DNA from: UBA6109 sp035366835
GTDB taxonomy: Bacteria > Desulfobacterota > Syntrophia > Syntrophales > UBA6109
NCBI GenBank assembly: GCA_035366835.1
Contig: DAOSIS010000017.1
Coordinates: 19,620 to 83,619, forward strand
Length of the DNA stretch: 64,000 nt
Reading direction: 5' to 3'
In this document: one piece after another, positions 33,932 to 43,837 of the stretch
How the letters are laid out: every line of letters starts with the position of its first letter
Numbering within the stretch: position 1 is the first letter of the stretch
Translations under genes and position numbers: made by a program
The notes under the pieces: model-generated
Seen by the model: only the letters and a program-made list of their open reading frames with translations
Told to the model about the DNA's origin: nothing
Databases searched by the model: none

Positions 33932-34214
33932 TAAAACAATCCGCCGTCTTGGGCAAGATTCATCTTTATGGTCAAGCCTTTATTCGCTGTGACATGAAAG
34001 ACGCGATGGTCGATTTGGGCTTCCCACCGAAGCGTCCTCTCATCCATTCCGCTGACCGCGCCGATTCGGAAATCTCCATCATAACCATGCTATACGCATA
34101 GATCGCCTTTTTCGCATTCCAGCACCAGAGGAGGCAGGAAACTCTCTTGGGGGATATCAATTTGCATCGTGATGAACTGATACAACTATTGAATATTAGG
34201 ATGTGTCTGACAAC

Positions 34215-34230
34215 TGGTATGCTAGTTGCT
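34215..34230 (+). promoter_or_regulatory. Sigma-54 promoter of the first catabolic operon
   Basis: TGGTAT-GCTAG-TTGCT. The invariant GG (34216-34217) and GC (34228-34229) are separated by exactly 10 nt. The transcript would begin near 34241 and carry a 255-nt leader before the thiolase ATG. Confidence 0.68.
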
Positions 34231-34495
34231 GCCACTTCCTCTCAATGATGCTCAATACACTACTCAACTTCATCGCGAGTCCTGCGGACGTCCACGGTCC
34301 GTTCAAGGGGCATATGTTTCCTGGACGCTGCCAGTTTCATTGCCTTGGAAACGCCATCTTGGCCGATCTTCCGAATCCGTTGCTCAAAGCGCTTTCGTTC
34401 ATCCGCTCGCCCAAATATCTGAAATCCTCTGCGAGGTCATCAGACGTATAGCGGATACAACAAATAACAATGAGGAGAAGGAGGGGATAGGAAAC

Positions 34496-35641
34496 ATGAG
34501 AGAAGCGGTGATTGTCGATGCAATTAGAACCCCCGTCGGCCGGCGCAAGGGCGCGCTGGCGAACGAGCGTCCGGAAGAATTTGGGGCGAAAACGGTAAAC
34601 GCGTTGCTGACCAAGACCGGGATCGACCCGAATCTGATCGAAGATCTCAAGTTTGGCTGCAACACGCAGGTGAACGAACAAGGGGCGAATCCGGCAAGAC
34701 GGATCGCGCTGGCGTCCAATCTGCCCTACACTGTTTCGGGTGTGACCATCAACCGCTGGTGCTGCTCCAGTCAGGAGGCGGTCCATAACGCCGCGCAAGC
34801 CATCATTGCCGGAGATGCCGATTTCATCATCGCCGGCGGAGTGGAAAGCATGACCAGGATGCCGATGGGTTCCGAGTGGCCGTCTACATGGGCTCCCATG
34901 ATGGCGAATAAGCACGAGATCACCCTTCCGGGAATTGCGGCGGAGATGATTGCCGATAAATGGGGGCTGAGCAGAAAAGAGTTGGATGAATTCGGCCTGC
35001 TGAGTCATCAAAGGGCAATCAAGGCTCTCGACGAAGGAAAATTGAAGGATGAATGTTTTCCGATCGAAGTGACGAAAGAAGACGGGACGAAGTTCATGTT
35101 TACGGCGGATGAGGGCCCGCGGCGGGATACTACGCTGGAAAAACTTTCCAGTCTGAAACCCCCCTTCAAGGAAGGCGGCAAGATCACGGCGGGCAATTCC
35201 AGCCAGGTCAGCGATGCGGCCGCAGCGCTCCTGATCGCCTCGAAAGAGACGGCTCTCGCTCACGGGATGAAACCGCGCGCCAAGGTCAAGACACGTGTTG
35301 TCGTCGGTTCAGATCCGACGTTCTCCCTGACGGGGCCGATCCCGGCTACGGAATTGGCACTGAAACGCTCGGGCTTGAAAATTTCCGACATTGATTTCTT
35401 CGAGGTCAATGAAGCCTTCGCTTCTGTGGTCTTGGCTTGGCAGAGAGAATTCAAAGTCGACATGGCCAAAATCAATCCAAACGGTGGAGCGATTGCCATC
35501 GGTCATCCCCTGGGGGCAAGCGGCGCCCGCATCATGATTACCATGCTGCATGAACTGGAGCGGCGCGGAGGGACCTTTGCATTGCAGACCATGTGCATCG
35601 GCCATGGACATTCCTGCGCAACGATTATCGAAAGGATGTAG
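34496..35641 (+). CDS. Acetyl-CoA acetyltransferase / 3-ketoacyl-CoA thiolase
   Basis: A 381-residue thiolase. The N-terminus REAVIVDAIRTPVGRRKG is typical. The nucleophilic Cys is in NRWCCSSQEAV, the His in AIAIGHPLGASGAR, and the last active-site Cys in GHGHSCATII. That final motif is unusual, since CxGGGxG is normal and here reads CIGHGHS before Cys. The ATG at 34496 has an AAGGAGGGG ribosome site. It cleaves 3-ketoacyl-CoA to acetyl-CoA and is the first gene after the sigma-54 promoter. The chain-length range is not evident. Confidence 0.93.
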   Translation: MREAVIVDAIRTPVGRRKGALANERPEEFGAKTVNALLTKTGIDPNLIEDLKFGCNTQVNEQGANPARRIALASNLPYTVSGVTINRWCCSSQEAVHNAAQAIIAGDADFIIAGGVESMTRMPMGSEWPSTWAPMMANKHEITLPGIAAEMIADKWGLSRKELDEFGLLSHQRAIKALDEGKLKDECFPIEVTKEDGTKFMFTADEGPRRDTTLEKLSSLKPPFKEGGKITAGNSSQVSDAAAALLIASKETALAHGMKPRAKVKTRVVVGSDPTFSLTGPIPATELALKRSGLKISDIDFFEVNEAFASVVLAWQREFKVDMAKINPNGGAIAIGHPLGASGARIMITMLHELERRGGTFALQTMCIGHGHSCATIIERM

Positions 35642-35691
35642 TGGCCTCAAGAAAAAGGTAGTGCTGTTAAGGACCAGGGGGGGCGGCTCTG

Positions 35692-37812
35692 ATGTCGGGA
35701 CAACACCCACTGAAGATATTTCTCAACCCAAGCTCCGTCGCGATCGTCGGTGTCTCGAGACGTACGGGCCCCGACGCCTACAATCCTGTAGAAAGGATGA
35801 TGGCGCACGGATACCGGGGAAAGATCTATCCTGTGAATCCCAACGCCGCGGAGATATGCGGCCTTCCATGCTACCCTCGTGTCAGGGATATTCCCTATCC
35901 GGTTGACCTCGCTCTGATCTGCATACCACGCGATGGTGTTCTCGATGCCGTATCAGACTGCGCCGCCAAGGAGATTCGGTATGCCATCGTCATTGCGCAG
36001 GGATTCGCCGACGCGGATCCTGTTGGCAGGCAGATGCAGGAAAAGCTGGTAAGCCTGGCGCGCTCAGAAGGCATGCGCATCATAGGGCCCAATACGCTGG
36101 GTATCGTCAATCTGTTGGATCAGTTCTACACTCCGTTCGCGAATTTCGGCTGCACCGTGCGGCCGGTCGGCGTCATTTGCCAGTCCGGTTTCATGAAGAG
36201 CGGTGCCGATAATTTCTATACTGGCATGGCCATCGGGATCGACCTAGGCAATACCTGTGATGTTGCACCGCACGAAATGCTGCAGGTGCTGAACGAAGAT
36301 TCGCGGATTCGTTTGATCGCCGTCCATCTTGAGGGACTATCGGACGGGCGCGCGTTCATGGACGCGGCAAAGAGCATTACGTGTCGGAAACCTGTTGTCG
36401 TTCTGAAAACGGGACATAGCGAGATCGGGTCAAAGGCGGCCGCCTCGCACAGCGGGCAACTGGCTGGAGAGGATGCGGTATACACCACCGCTTTTGACCA
36501 GTGCGGTGTTGTTCGTGTCGGAGATGTGGAAGAACTGTATGACGCATGCAGGACACTTTTGACTTACCCCGCTATCCAGGGAACGCGGCTGGCCATCATT
36601 ACAGCCAGCGGCGGTGCCGGCATTATGGCCATGGACGCCATGGAAGAAAATGGGTTTCGCCTTGCGGCACTGTCGCGTGAAACCGTCGATTACATAGCGA
36701 GGCTCTCACCTCCGTGGCTGGAAATAAGAAATCCGATTGATATCTGGCCGGCTGCCATGAAGAATCACTACCCTTCGATTTATCCCGGTGTTCTGGAAAA
36801 AGTCCTCGCGGACGATAACGTTGACGGTGTCTTGTGCATTTCCTTCGCCAATCAGGCGGCCATTTCCGATGTTTCCGATGCCGTACGCGAGGCAGCCAAG
36901 AGGTTCCCGCACAAGCCGGTGTTGGGGTGGTTCGCCGGCCAAAGCAGAGAAAGAGTCGTGGGGAATCTGGAGCGGGACGGCAATGTCCTGAATTATCCTT
37001 CACCGGAAAGGGCTCTCAAGGCGCTCCGGGTTCTGCACCAGCATACGCGACGGACCGGCACGGCGCCATCGGTCACCGCGCCGCCGGAGCGTCGACAGAA
37101 GAGGGGACTCAAGCCTCGCGAAGGCCGAAGAGCAGAGACTCCGCATTTTCCGCAGAATGGGACCTGGTGGGATATTCAGGCTGCGGGAATGGAGTTGCTG
37201 CGTCACTACGGTATCCCGGTAGCACGGTGGCGATTTGCGCGGGATGAAAAAGAGGCAGGCCGTGCGGCTGCGGATATCGGGTATCCTGTGGTGGCCAAGA
37301 TCATCAGCTCTCAGGCTATTCACAAGTCAGATATCGGCGGAGTCCGCATCGGTCTTGGTACGATGGAGGAACTCCGAGTTGCGATAAGAGAAATGCGCGA
37401 CGCATTCGAAAAAGCGCTCTCTGCAGACGGAATAGAAGGGTATCTGATTCAAGAGCAGCTGAGTGAGGGACTGGAAGTATTTTGCGGGTTCAAGAGAGAT
37501 CCGCAATTCGGGCCGGTTGTCCTGTATGGCAAGGGCGGCATTGAGGCGGAACTCTATAGGGATATTGCCTTAGGGATTGCGCCTCTGGACGAGGAACAGA
37601 CTTCAAGGATGGTTACCGGAACGAAATCGTATCAACTGTTGAAGGGGTTTCGCGGTCAGGAAGGCGGGAACATCGAAGCAGTCGGCCGCATACTGATGTC
37701 GCTTTCCCAACTGGCTTTGGATAGCTTCGTTCTGAAAGAACTCGATATGAACCCGGTAATCGTGAGTCCTAAGGGTGCGGTTGTTGTTGATACACGATTT
37801 GTTCTGGAATGA
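35692..37812 (+). CDS. Acyl-CoA synthetase (NDP-forming), fused alpha and beta subunits
   Basis: A 706-residue acetate--CoA ligase (ADP-forming)-type enzyme. It has a CoA-binding domain (SSVAIVGVSRRTG at about 14-26), two succinyl-CoA-ligase-like domains with the phosphohistidine His253 in AAASHSGQLAG, and a C-terminal ATP-grasp domain (about 490-700). The enzyme makes ATP from acyl-CoA or, in reverse, activates an acid at the cost of only one phosphoryl bond. In syntrophic bacteria it is used to gain energy from acetyl-CoA. The AGGGGGG ribosome site supports the ATG at 35692. It overlaps the next frame by ATGA. Confidence 0.9.
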   Translation: MSGQHPLKIFLNPSSVAIVGVSRRTGPDAYNPVERMMAHGYRGKIYPVNPNAAEICGLPCYPRVRDIPYPVDLALICIPRDGVLDAVSDCAAKEIRYAIVIAQGFADADPVGRQMQEKLVSLARSEGMRIIGPNTLGIVNLLDQFYTPFANFGCTVRPVGVICQSGFMKSGADNFYTGMAIGIDLGNTCDVAPHEMLQVLNEDSRIRLIAVHLEGLSDGRAFMDAAKSITCRKPVVVLKTGHSEIGSKAAASHSGQLAGEDAVYTTAFDQCGVVRVGDVEELYDACRTLLTYPAIQGTRLAIITASGGAGIMAMDAMEENGFRLAALSRETVDYIARLSPPWLEIRNPIDIWPAAMKNHYPSIYPGVLEKVLADDNVDGVLCISFANQAAISDVSDAVREAAKRFPHKPVLGWFAGQSRERVVGNLERDGNVLNYPSPERALKALRVLHQHTRRTGTAPSVTAPPERRQKRGLKPREGRRAETPHFPQNGTWWDIQAAGMELLRHYGIPVARWRFARDEKEAGRAAADIGYPVVAKIISSQAIHKSDIGGVRIGLGTMEELRVAIREMRDAFEKALSADGIEGYLIQEQLSEGLEVFCGFKRDPQFGPVVLYGKGGIEAELYRDIALGIAPLDEEQTSRMVTGTKSYQLLKGFRGQEGGNIEAVGRILMSLSQLALDSFVLKELDMNPVIVSPKGAVVVDTRFVLE

Positions 37813-37829
37813 AATTCGAACGAAAGGGG

Positions 37830-38621
37830 ATGGTGAATTTGTATAAGAACATCATTTTCGAGACGAAGGGCGCAGTTGCCTATCTGACGATCAACAGGGC
37901 TGCCGTGTTGAATGCCTTGAACGGAGAGACCTTGGCAGAAATCGCCCAGGCTCTGGATAAGGTCAAGGCGGATCCTCAAATCCGCGTCCTGATCGTAACC
38001 GGCGCAGGCGAGAAGAGCTTCGTTGCGGGAGCTGACATCAAGGAGCTGGAACAGTTCAAGTCCGGCTATGGTTGCCGCGCCTACGTCAAGCGGGGTCAGG
38101 AGATCTTTCGTATCCTGGAGACACTGGGAAAACCTTCCATAGCAGCCATCAACGGGTTTGCACTGGGAGGCGGGTGTGAACTGGCCCTTGCCTGCACGAT
38201 AAGAATTGCCGCGGAAAAAGCCAAAATCGGATTGCCGGAAATTACGCTCGGCATCATCCCGGGTTACGGCGGAACACAGCGATTACCCAGAGTAATCGGC
38301 AGGGGGAAGGCCCTCGAGATGATTCTCTCGGGGCTCCCGGTGAATGCCCAGGAAGCGCTGCGCATCGGTTTGGTCAGCAAGGTCGTTCCGGACGATCAGC
38401 TTATGAAAGAGGCCGAGAAGATGGCCGAGCTTCTCTGCAAGAGAGCACCGATCGCCATGAGATTGGCCATGGAAGCCGTCGGCGATGGGATCGAAATGTC
38501 GATCGACGATGCGCTCTCCTATGAAGCGAACATGCTGGCCATTCTGTTCGAGACGGAAGACAAGAAAGAAGGCATGCGTGCTTTCATAGAAAAAAGACCT
38601 CCTGCTTTCAGAGGAGAGTAA
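37830..38621 (+). CDS. Enoyl-CoA hydratase/isomerase family protein
   Basis: About 263 residues of the crotonase family. The oxyanion-hole motifs are KSFVAGADIKEL and INGFALGGGCELALAC. The two catalytic glutamates are in GGGCELALACT and GLPEITLGIIPGYGGTQ, so it is a true hydratase. The start is unsure. ATG 37809 overlaps the previous stop, ATG 37830 touches the AAAGGGG ribosome site, and a TTG at 37839 has ideal spacing and would give M-YKNIIFE, as in relatives. It is part of the first beta-oxidation operon. Confidence 0.9.
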   Translation: MVNLYKNIIFETKGAVAYLTINRAAVLNALNGETLAEIAQALDKVKADPQIRVLIVTGAGEKSFVAGADIKELEQFKSGYGCRAYVKRGQEIFRILETLGKPSIAAINGFALGGGCELALACTIRIAAEKAKIGLPEITLGIIPGYGGTQRLPRVIGRGKALEMILSGLPVNAQEALRIGLVSKVVPDDQLMKEAEKMAELLCKRAPIAMRLAMEAVGDGIEMSIDDALSYEANMLAILFETEDKKEGMRAFIEKRPPAFRGE

Positions 38622-38692
38622 CTCAGCAATGGATGTCATTTTTTTTGGTTCCTTGTTTGAAAACAGGGGGGAACAAAAGGAGGGGAGACCGA

Positions 38693-40237
38693 ATGAAAAA
38701 GAGTGAAGAGTATAACCTTGTTGCGAAATGTCTGCTGCCATCTGCACGTAAGTATCCGGATTCCGTGGCCATTGTATTCGAGGGGCAGGAATTTGGCTAC
38801 CGCGATGTTTTGGAGGAAGTGAGCCGGTACATCGCCATGCTCAAGAAATTGGGCATCCAGCGCGGAGAGGTCGTGGCGTTCCTGATGACGAATCGGCCCG
38901 AATTCGCATTTTCCTACCTTGCCGTCGCCAGCATGGGGGCCGTCGCTTTGCCCATTGACCCTTCCTACAAGCCCAATGAAGTCACCTTCAGGATCAAGGA
39001 CTCATCCACGGTGGCCGTCATCGGCAATGAGCAGCCATTGCAGCGTGTTTACGCGGTGAAGGATACCCTGCGCACCGTCAGACACTATATCCTGGCGGGT
39101 CCCGAATCAGCCGCCACGGCCCTCCCCAAGGACGTCGTGCGAGTCAAGGACATGAAGGAAGGGGACGGAAAGGTCGAACCATGTGCGGTTCTTCCTGACG
39201 ATACGGCCCATATCCTCTATACTTCCGGTACTACGGGGGTTCCAAAGGGGGCCATGATCACTCATCAGAATCTCTATACCAATGCGGAAGCGTGCGTCAA
39301 AAACGCGAGTTATGTCCATGAGGACAGAGTGGTTTGCGTGCTGCCCCTGTTCCATTGTTTCGGCTTGCTGCAGACCCTGTTCGGTCCTTTCTTCGTCGGA
39401 GCGACCGTTCTGCTGGTTGAAAGGTTCTCTGCCAAGACAGTCCTTGAGATCATCAGCAAGTACAAAGCGACTGTCATGCAGGGTGTTCCGACGTTTTACA
39501 TCATGATGCTGAATCTGCCGGAATTGAAGTCTTACGACATCACAAGCCTGCGCTTCTGCCTTTCCGGGGGCGCCTCGACAGCCGTGGAGATTCTCGAACG
39601 CTGGAAGCAGGCAACGGGCGGCACGGTGCTTCAGGATGGTTACGGCCTGTCCGAAGCCACGGCCCTTGTTTGTTGCACGCCCAAGGAGTTCCCGCGCAAA
39701 CCCGGTTCCCTCGGCCGTCCTTCTTACCGTACGGAAGTGCGCGTGGTCAATGAGGAAGGAAAGGATGTTCCGCAGGGGACAGTGGGAGAATTGATCACGC
39801 GTGGCCCGCTCGTGATGAAAGGGTATTTGAACGATCCTTCGAGAACCGCCGAGGCCATTCGTGACGGCTGGCTGCATTCGGGTGACCTTGTCTATGCCGA
39901 TCTGGACGGCGACCTCTTTCTTGTCGGACGCAAGAAAGAAATCATCTTTCGCGGCGGTGCCAACGTCTATCCCCGGGAAGTGGAAGAGGCTTTGTACAAG
40001 AATCCCAAGGTGGCCGAAACCGCAGTCATCGGAGTACCGGATGAACTTTTCGGAGAGAAAGTGAAGGCATTCATTGTTCTCAGGAGCGGGGTCACGGCCA
40101 CGGAAGAAGAAATCAAAGAATTCTGCTCACAATACCTCGCCAAGTACAAGACGCCGGAATATGTGGAATTCATTTCCGAAATGCCTAAGACCACCACCGG
40201 GAAAATAAGGAAAGTAGCGCTCAAAGAAAAAAATTGA
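38693..40237 (+). CDS. AMP-forming acyl-CoA synthetase
   Basis: A 514-residue ANL-superfamily ligase. The P-loop is ILYTSGTTGVPKGAM, followed by YGLSEATALVCC (A5 motif), SGDLVYADLDGDLFLVGRKKEIIFRGG (A7/A8) and the C-terminal lysine motif TTTGKIRKVAL (A10). It activates a carboxylic acid to acyl-CoA with ATP. The ATG at 38693 follows AAGGAGGGGAGACCGA; the in-frame ATG 60 nt upstream is less likely. The operon therefore has both an AMP- and an ADP-forming ligase. The substrate could be a medium-chain, branched or aromatic acid. Confidence 0.9.
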   Translation: MKKSEEYNLVAKCLLPSARKYPDSVAIVFEGQEFGYRDVLEEVSRYIAMLKKLGIQRGEVVAFLMTNRPEFAFSYLAVASMGAVALPIDPSYKPNEVTFRIKDSSTVAVIGNEQPLQRVYAVKDTLRTVRHYILAGPESAATALPKDVVRVKDMKEGDGKVEPCAVLPDDTAHILYTSGTTGVPKGAMITHQNLYTNAEACVKNASYVHEDRVVCVLPLFHCFGLLQTLFGPFFVGATVLLVERFSAKTVLEIISKYKATVMQGVPTFYIMMLNLPELKSYDITSLRFCLSGGASTAVEILERWKQATGGTVLQDGYGLSEATALVCCTPKEFPRKPGSLGRPSYRTEVRVVNEEGKDVPQGTVGELITRGPLVMKGYLNDPSRTAEAIRDGWLHSGDLVYADLDGDLFLVGRKKEIIFRGGANVYPREVEEALYKNPKVAETAVIGVPDELFGEKVKAFIVLRSGVTATEEEIKEFCSQYLAKYKTPEYVEFISEMPKTTTGKIRKVALKEKN

Positions 40238-40251
40238 ATGGGGGTAGAGAG

Positions 40252-41412
40252 ATGTCATTTCCATTAACAGAAGAACAAGCGTTGATCCGCGATACGGTCA
40301 TCAAATTTGCCAAGGACAAGGTAGCGCCGTTGGCTGAGCACCTGGACAAGACGGGAGAGTTTCCTCACGAATGCACCACCATGATGAAGGAGATGGGATT
40401 GATGGGCCTGACCATTCCGGAAGAGTACGGTGGTCAGCATGCAGGCGATGTGGCTGTCTGCCTGGTCATGGAAGAACTCTCCAAAGTCTGTCTGTCGACA
40501 GCCGGTACCCTGGCCACCCACTTCTTGGCCACCGAGCCGATGCTCATCTCCGGGTCGGAAGAGCAGAAGAAGCGTTACCTCCCGGATATGGCTAGCGGGG
40601 CCAAGCTCGCCGCTTTTGCGTTGACGGAGCCGAACGCCGGATCCGATGTCAGCGGGGTACGGACGAATGCCGTGAGAGACGGTGACATTTTCATTTTGAA
40701 TGGGTGCAAGTGCTTCATATCCAACGGAGGAGAAGCCGATATTTATACCGTTTTCGCCAAGTCGACCAATGCAGAAGGCAAGAGCGGCCTTTCCGCTTTC
40801 ATCGTGGAGAAGGGTACCCCCGGCTTCGAGTTCGGCAAGAAAGAAGACAAGATGGGCATGAGGGGATCCGCCACCCGCGAGCTGATCTTCACGGACTGCC
40901 GCATTCCGGCCGCCAACTTGCTGGGGCAGGAGACCAAGGCTTTCAAGGTCGTCATGCAGACCCTGGATCATACGCGTTACATCGTCGGCTCCCAGGCTAT
41001 CGGAGTTGCCCGCGGTGCCTTCGACGCCGCCGTGTCGTACGCCAAGCAAAGGGTTCAGTTCGGCAAGCCGATCATCAGCAATCAGGCGATTCAGTTCATG
41101 CTGGCCGAAATGGCGACGGACATCTACTCCGCCAGGCTCACGGTGTACGAAGTCGCCCGGGAGCGTGAGAACGGCGGGAAACTTTACAGTGCGAAATCCG
41201 CCATGTCCAAGCTGCTTTCCAGTGAGATGGTGGGCAGGGTGGTCGATCAGGCCCTGCAGATTCACGGTGGCTACGGCTACATGAAGGATTATGCGATCGA
41301 GCGCTATTATCGCGACGCGCGAATCCTGCGGATCTATGAGGGGACTTCGGAAATCCAGAAAATGGTTATCGCAGCCGAGATTGTCAACGGGAGGGGTGAA
41401 GTATGGTGGTAG
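40252..41412 (+). CDS. Acyl-CoA dehydrogenase
   Basis: A 386-residue FAD enzyme (MSFPLTEEQALIRDTV at the start). The FAD/substrate signatures are FALTEPNAGSDVSG and QIHGGYGYMKDYAIERYYRDARI. The catalytic Glu is in IYEGTSEIQ, at the position found in short- and medium-chain dehydrogenases. It passes electrons to ETF. The start at 40252 follows GGGGGTAGAGAG, 12 nt after the ligase. It overlaps the next gene by 10 nt. Confidence 0.94.
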   Translation: MSFPLTEEQALIRDTVIKFAKDKVAPLAEHLDKTGEFPHECTTMMKEMGLMGLTIPEEYGGQHAGDVAVCLVMEELSKVCLSTAGTLATHFLATEPMLISGSEEQKKRYLPDMASGAKLAAFALTEPNAGSDVSGVRTNAVRDGDIFILNGCKCFISNGGEADIYTVFAKSTNAEGKSGLSAFIVEKGTPGFEFGKKEDKMGMRGSATRELIFTDCRIPAANLLGQETKAFKVVMQTLDHTRYIVGSQAIGVARGAFDAAVSYAKQRVQFGKPIISNQAIQFMLAEMATDIYSARLTVYEVARERENGGKLYSAKSAMSKLLSSEMVGRVVDQALQIHGGYGYMKDYAIERYYRDARILRIYEGTSEIQKMVIAAEIVNGRGEVWW

Positions 41413-42206
41413 GCAAGAAAGTCGGTATTGTCGGCGTCGGCACCATTGGTGTGGGTGTCGCGAAGGTCTGTGCGGCCGGCGGTCATGAGGTTACGCTCTT
41501 TGATCTGGTCCCTGAAAAAGCCCTGAAGGTTGCCGATGAGATATCTGCCGCCGGGAGCCCGGAGCGGGCAAGGGTCGCCAAGAGTCTGAAGGCTCTGGCA
41601 AACTGCGACATCATTCTCGAAGCCCTTCCAGAAGACCTGACGGCCAAAGTCGAGCTGTTCCGGGAACTCGTCCACAAGGGCTGCAAACCGTCGTTCTGGG
41701 CTACGGCGACCTCATCCCTTTCCGTCAACGGCATGGCCAGAGATGCGGAATTGAAGGTCTCCCTGATCAGGATGCATTTCCTGAATCCGCCGGACAAGAT
41801 GAAACTGGTGGAGGTCACGTACAGCGCTGGCACGGATCCCAAGACGGCGGATGCGGCAAAGGAATTCCTCGCGTCCCTCGGGAAGTCCGCGGTCACGTCC
41901 ACGGGGAAGTCCGGGTTGATTGCCTATTACCTGTATGTCCCGTTTCTCAACGACGCGATCCGGATCTACGAAAAGGGGCTTGCGTCCGCTGAGGATATCG
42001 ACAAGGGCTGCTGTCTTGGCCTCGGCTATCCGGTTGGGCCGCTGCATTACCTGGACGCCATGGGATTGGATGCCTTTCTGCAAATCACCTCCAATCTCTA
42101 CGAACAGTACAAGGACCAGGGCTTTGCCAGTCCTCACTTGCTGCAGCAGAAGGTTGAGGCTGGAGAGCTAGGCTGCAAGACGGGGAAGGGCTTCTTTGCC
42201 TATTGA
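41403..42206 (+). CDS. 3-hydroxyacyl-CoA dehydrogenase family protein (divergent)
   Basis: A 267-residue protein. It has an N-terminal Rossmann domain (VGIVGVGTIGVGVAKVCA) and the HAD C-terminal domain (GYPVGPLHYLDAMGLDAFLQI, GKGFFAY end). The active-site region is altered: ATATSSLSV in place of ASNTSSLSI and MHFLNPPDKMKLVEV in place of HFFNPVPVMKLVEV, so the His and Glu of the dyad remain. It is followed at once by a second, more typical paralogue. It may act on a different hydroxyacyl-CoA. Confidence 0.85.
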   Translation: MVVGKKVGIVGVGTIGVGVAKVCAAGGHEVTLFDLVPEKALKVADEISAAGSPERARVAKSLKALANCDIILEALPEDLTAKVELFRELVHKGCKPSFWATATSSLSVNGMARDAELKVSLIRMHFLNPPDKMKLVEVTYSAGTDPKTADAAKEFLASLGKSAVTSTGKSGLIAYYLYVPFLNDAIRIYEKGLASAEDIDKGCCLGLGYPVGPLHYLDAMGLDAFLQITSNLYEQYKDQGFASPHLLQQKVEAGELGCKTGKGFFAY

Positions 42207-42222
42207 GAGGGAGGTAGAGGTT

Positions 42223-43065
42223 ATGAAGGTTGTAGGAGTTGTAGGCGGTGGGACGATGGGGTCCGGTATCGCCCAGGTCAGCGCAGCCGCCGGTTTTCAG
42301 GTTCATCTTCTCGATATCAACGAACAGTTTGTCAAGCAGGGCATCGGCCGCATTGAGTCCTTCCTGAAAAAGGGTGTGGCGCGCGGCAAAGTGACGGAAG
42401 CCAAGATGCAGGAAATTCTGTCGCGCGTCCACGGGACGACCAGCATGGCTGACCTGTCCGAATCCGATATCGTCGTCGAGGCGGTCTTCGAGCAGCTTGA
42501 ACTCAAGAAGAAGACGCATGGCGAGCTGGACAAGGTGGTCAAGCCCGGATGCATTCTGGCCACCAATACCTCGTGCCTGTCGGTCACGGAAATCGCGGCT
42601 GCCACATCCAGGCCGGGGAAGGTGATCGGTTTGCACTTCTTCAATCCCGTGCCTCTCATGAGGCTGGTGGAAGTCATCACGGCGCTGCAGACGGAAGAAA
42701 AGACGGTCCAGGATGCCACGGCCTTCTGTCATGCCATCGGCAAGCAGACGGTCAGGGTGAAGGATTTTCCCGGTTTCCTGGTGAATCATCTGCTCATCCC
42801 CTTCATCAACCGCTCGATTGACGTGCTGGACCATGGATGGGCAACCCGGGACGAAATCGATGCGGCGGCGAAACTCGGTCTGGGGCACCCCATGGGCCCG
42901 CTCGAGCTGATAGACTTCGACGGCCTGGACGTCCATCACATGACCCACGAGGCAATGTATACACAGACGAAAGATCCGAAATTTGCCCCTCCGACCTTGC
43001 TGACGCACATGTTCAAGGCGGGCCGCTTCGGCAAGAAGTCCGGAAAGGGTTTCTACGAGTATTAA
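42223..43065 (+). CDS. 3-hydroxybutyryl-CoA dehydrogenase-like protein
   Basis: A 280-residue NAD-dependent dehydrogenase. The Rossmann motif is VGVVGGGTMGSGIAQV. The active site is canonical: LATNTSCLSVTEIA, GLHFFNPVPLMRLVEV and DFPGFLVNHLLIPF. GHPMGPLELIDF completes the C-terminal domain. The ATG at 42223 has a GAGGGAGGTAGAGG ribosome site. It oxidises 3-hydroxyacyl-CoA before thiolysis. Confidence 0.93.
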   Translation: MKVVGVVGGGTMGSGIAQVSAAAGFQVHLLDINEQFVKQGIGRIESFLKKGVARGKVTEAKMQEILSRVHGTTSMADLSESDIVVEAVFEQLELKKKTHGELDKVVKPGCILATNTSCLSVTEIAAATSRPGKVIGLHFFNPVPLMRLVEVITALQTEEKTVQDATAFCHAIGKQTVRVKDFPGFLVNHLLIPFINRSIDVLDHGWATRDEIDAAAKLGLGHPMGPLELIDFDGLDVHHMTHEAMYTQTKDPKFAPPTLLTHMFKAGRFGKKSGKGFYEY

Positions 43066-43285
43066 GGCTGTAAGGCGGCATAAGCGGACCTGCCGCCGGA
43101 CGCGAACGGTGGGACGGAACTGACGGAGAAATGGCCGCGGTATCAAGTCAGAAAGGATAGGACTTCGACTTCCGTGCCGCTGTCTGAATGTTCCCATCAA
43201 AGGAGGGGAGGGGGTCAGGTTCGCGAGAACCAGAATGAAGCAAAGCGGGTTGTTCCAAGCGCGTCGAAAGGAGGAGGTGTCGATC

Positions 43286-43744
43286 ATGTACAAGAAAGTT
43301 CTTGTCCCATTGGATGGGTCACAGCTTGCGGAGTGTGTTCTCGACCACGTTGTCACGAACGCCCGATCGGGCAACATCGGGGAAGTGGTCCTTCTCGGCG
43401 TCGTGGACATAACACGCGGCTGGTTCAAAGAGAATCCAGCCAGCGCCAAGGCCTTCGATGCGGCCCAGAGGGAAGCCACCCAGGAAACCAAAAACTATCT
43501 CGCCAGTGCAAAGGCGCGGCTGGCGAAACAAGGCATCTCCAAGGTGTCAGTGGAGATCATGGAGGGAAGGCCTGCTGATCTCATCAGCGACATGGCGACC
43601 CAAATTGGCGCCGAGTTGATCATCATGGCGACGCACGGGAGGACAGGCGTCACCAAATGGCAGTTGGGCAGCGTGTCGGACCGCGTCCTCCATTCTTCCA
43701 AGGTTCCCGTCCTGATCGTTCGGCCGGAGAGCTGTAAGATGTGA
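43286..43744 (+). CDS. Universal stress protein (UspA family)
   Basis: A 152-residue protein with the Usp fold. YKKVLVPLDGSQLAECVLDHV is the N-terminal strand-loop-helix, and the ATP-binding signature G-x2-G-x9-G-S appears as HGRTGVTKWQLGSVSDRVLHSSKVPVLIVRP. The start at 43286 has an AAAGGAGGAGGTG ribosome site. It lies about 220 nt after the dehydrogenase and before the transporter. Its role in the catabolic cluster is unclear. Confidence 0.92.
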   Translation: MYKKVLVPLDGSQLAECVLDHVVTNARSGNIGEVVLLGVVDITRGWFKENPASAKAFDAAQREATQETKNYLASAKARLAKQGISKVSVEIMEGRPADLISDMATQIGAELIIMATHGRTGVTKWQLGSVSDRVLHSSKVPVLIVRPESCKM

Positions 43745-43837
43745 GGTTTTCCCGAACAAGAGGAATTTTGATTGACCACACGTAAATGAAAACGTGCTTA
43801 TGCAAAAAAATAAATTTGGAGGGGGGGAAAATAAATA

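Larger units (their letters stand above)
33412..34210. other. Long AT-rich regulatory intergenic region
   Basis: About 800 bp without a supported gene. It contains two copies of the inverted repeat listed at 33630 and 33915. The AT content is much higher than in the flanking genes. The minus-strand frame at 33972-34235 lacks family features and a ribosome site. Confidence 0.55.

Noticed and set aside
33972..34235. A minus-strand 87-codon frame in the long AT-rich intergenic region
   Set aside because: It lacks a ribosome site and family features and overlaps the sigma-54 promoter; regulatory DNA explains the region better.
43779..43796. CACGT-N8-ACGTG inverted repeat before the MFS gene, considered as an operator or terminator
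   Set aside because: Only one copy was seen, there is no T-run, and no regulator with such a site is encoded nearby.
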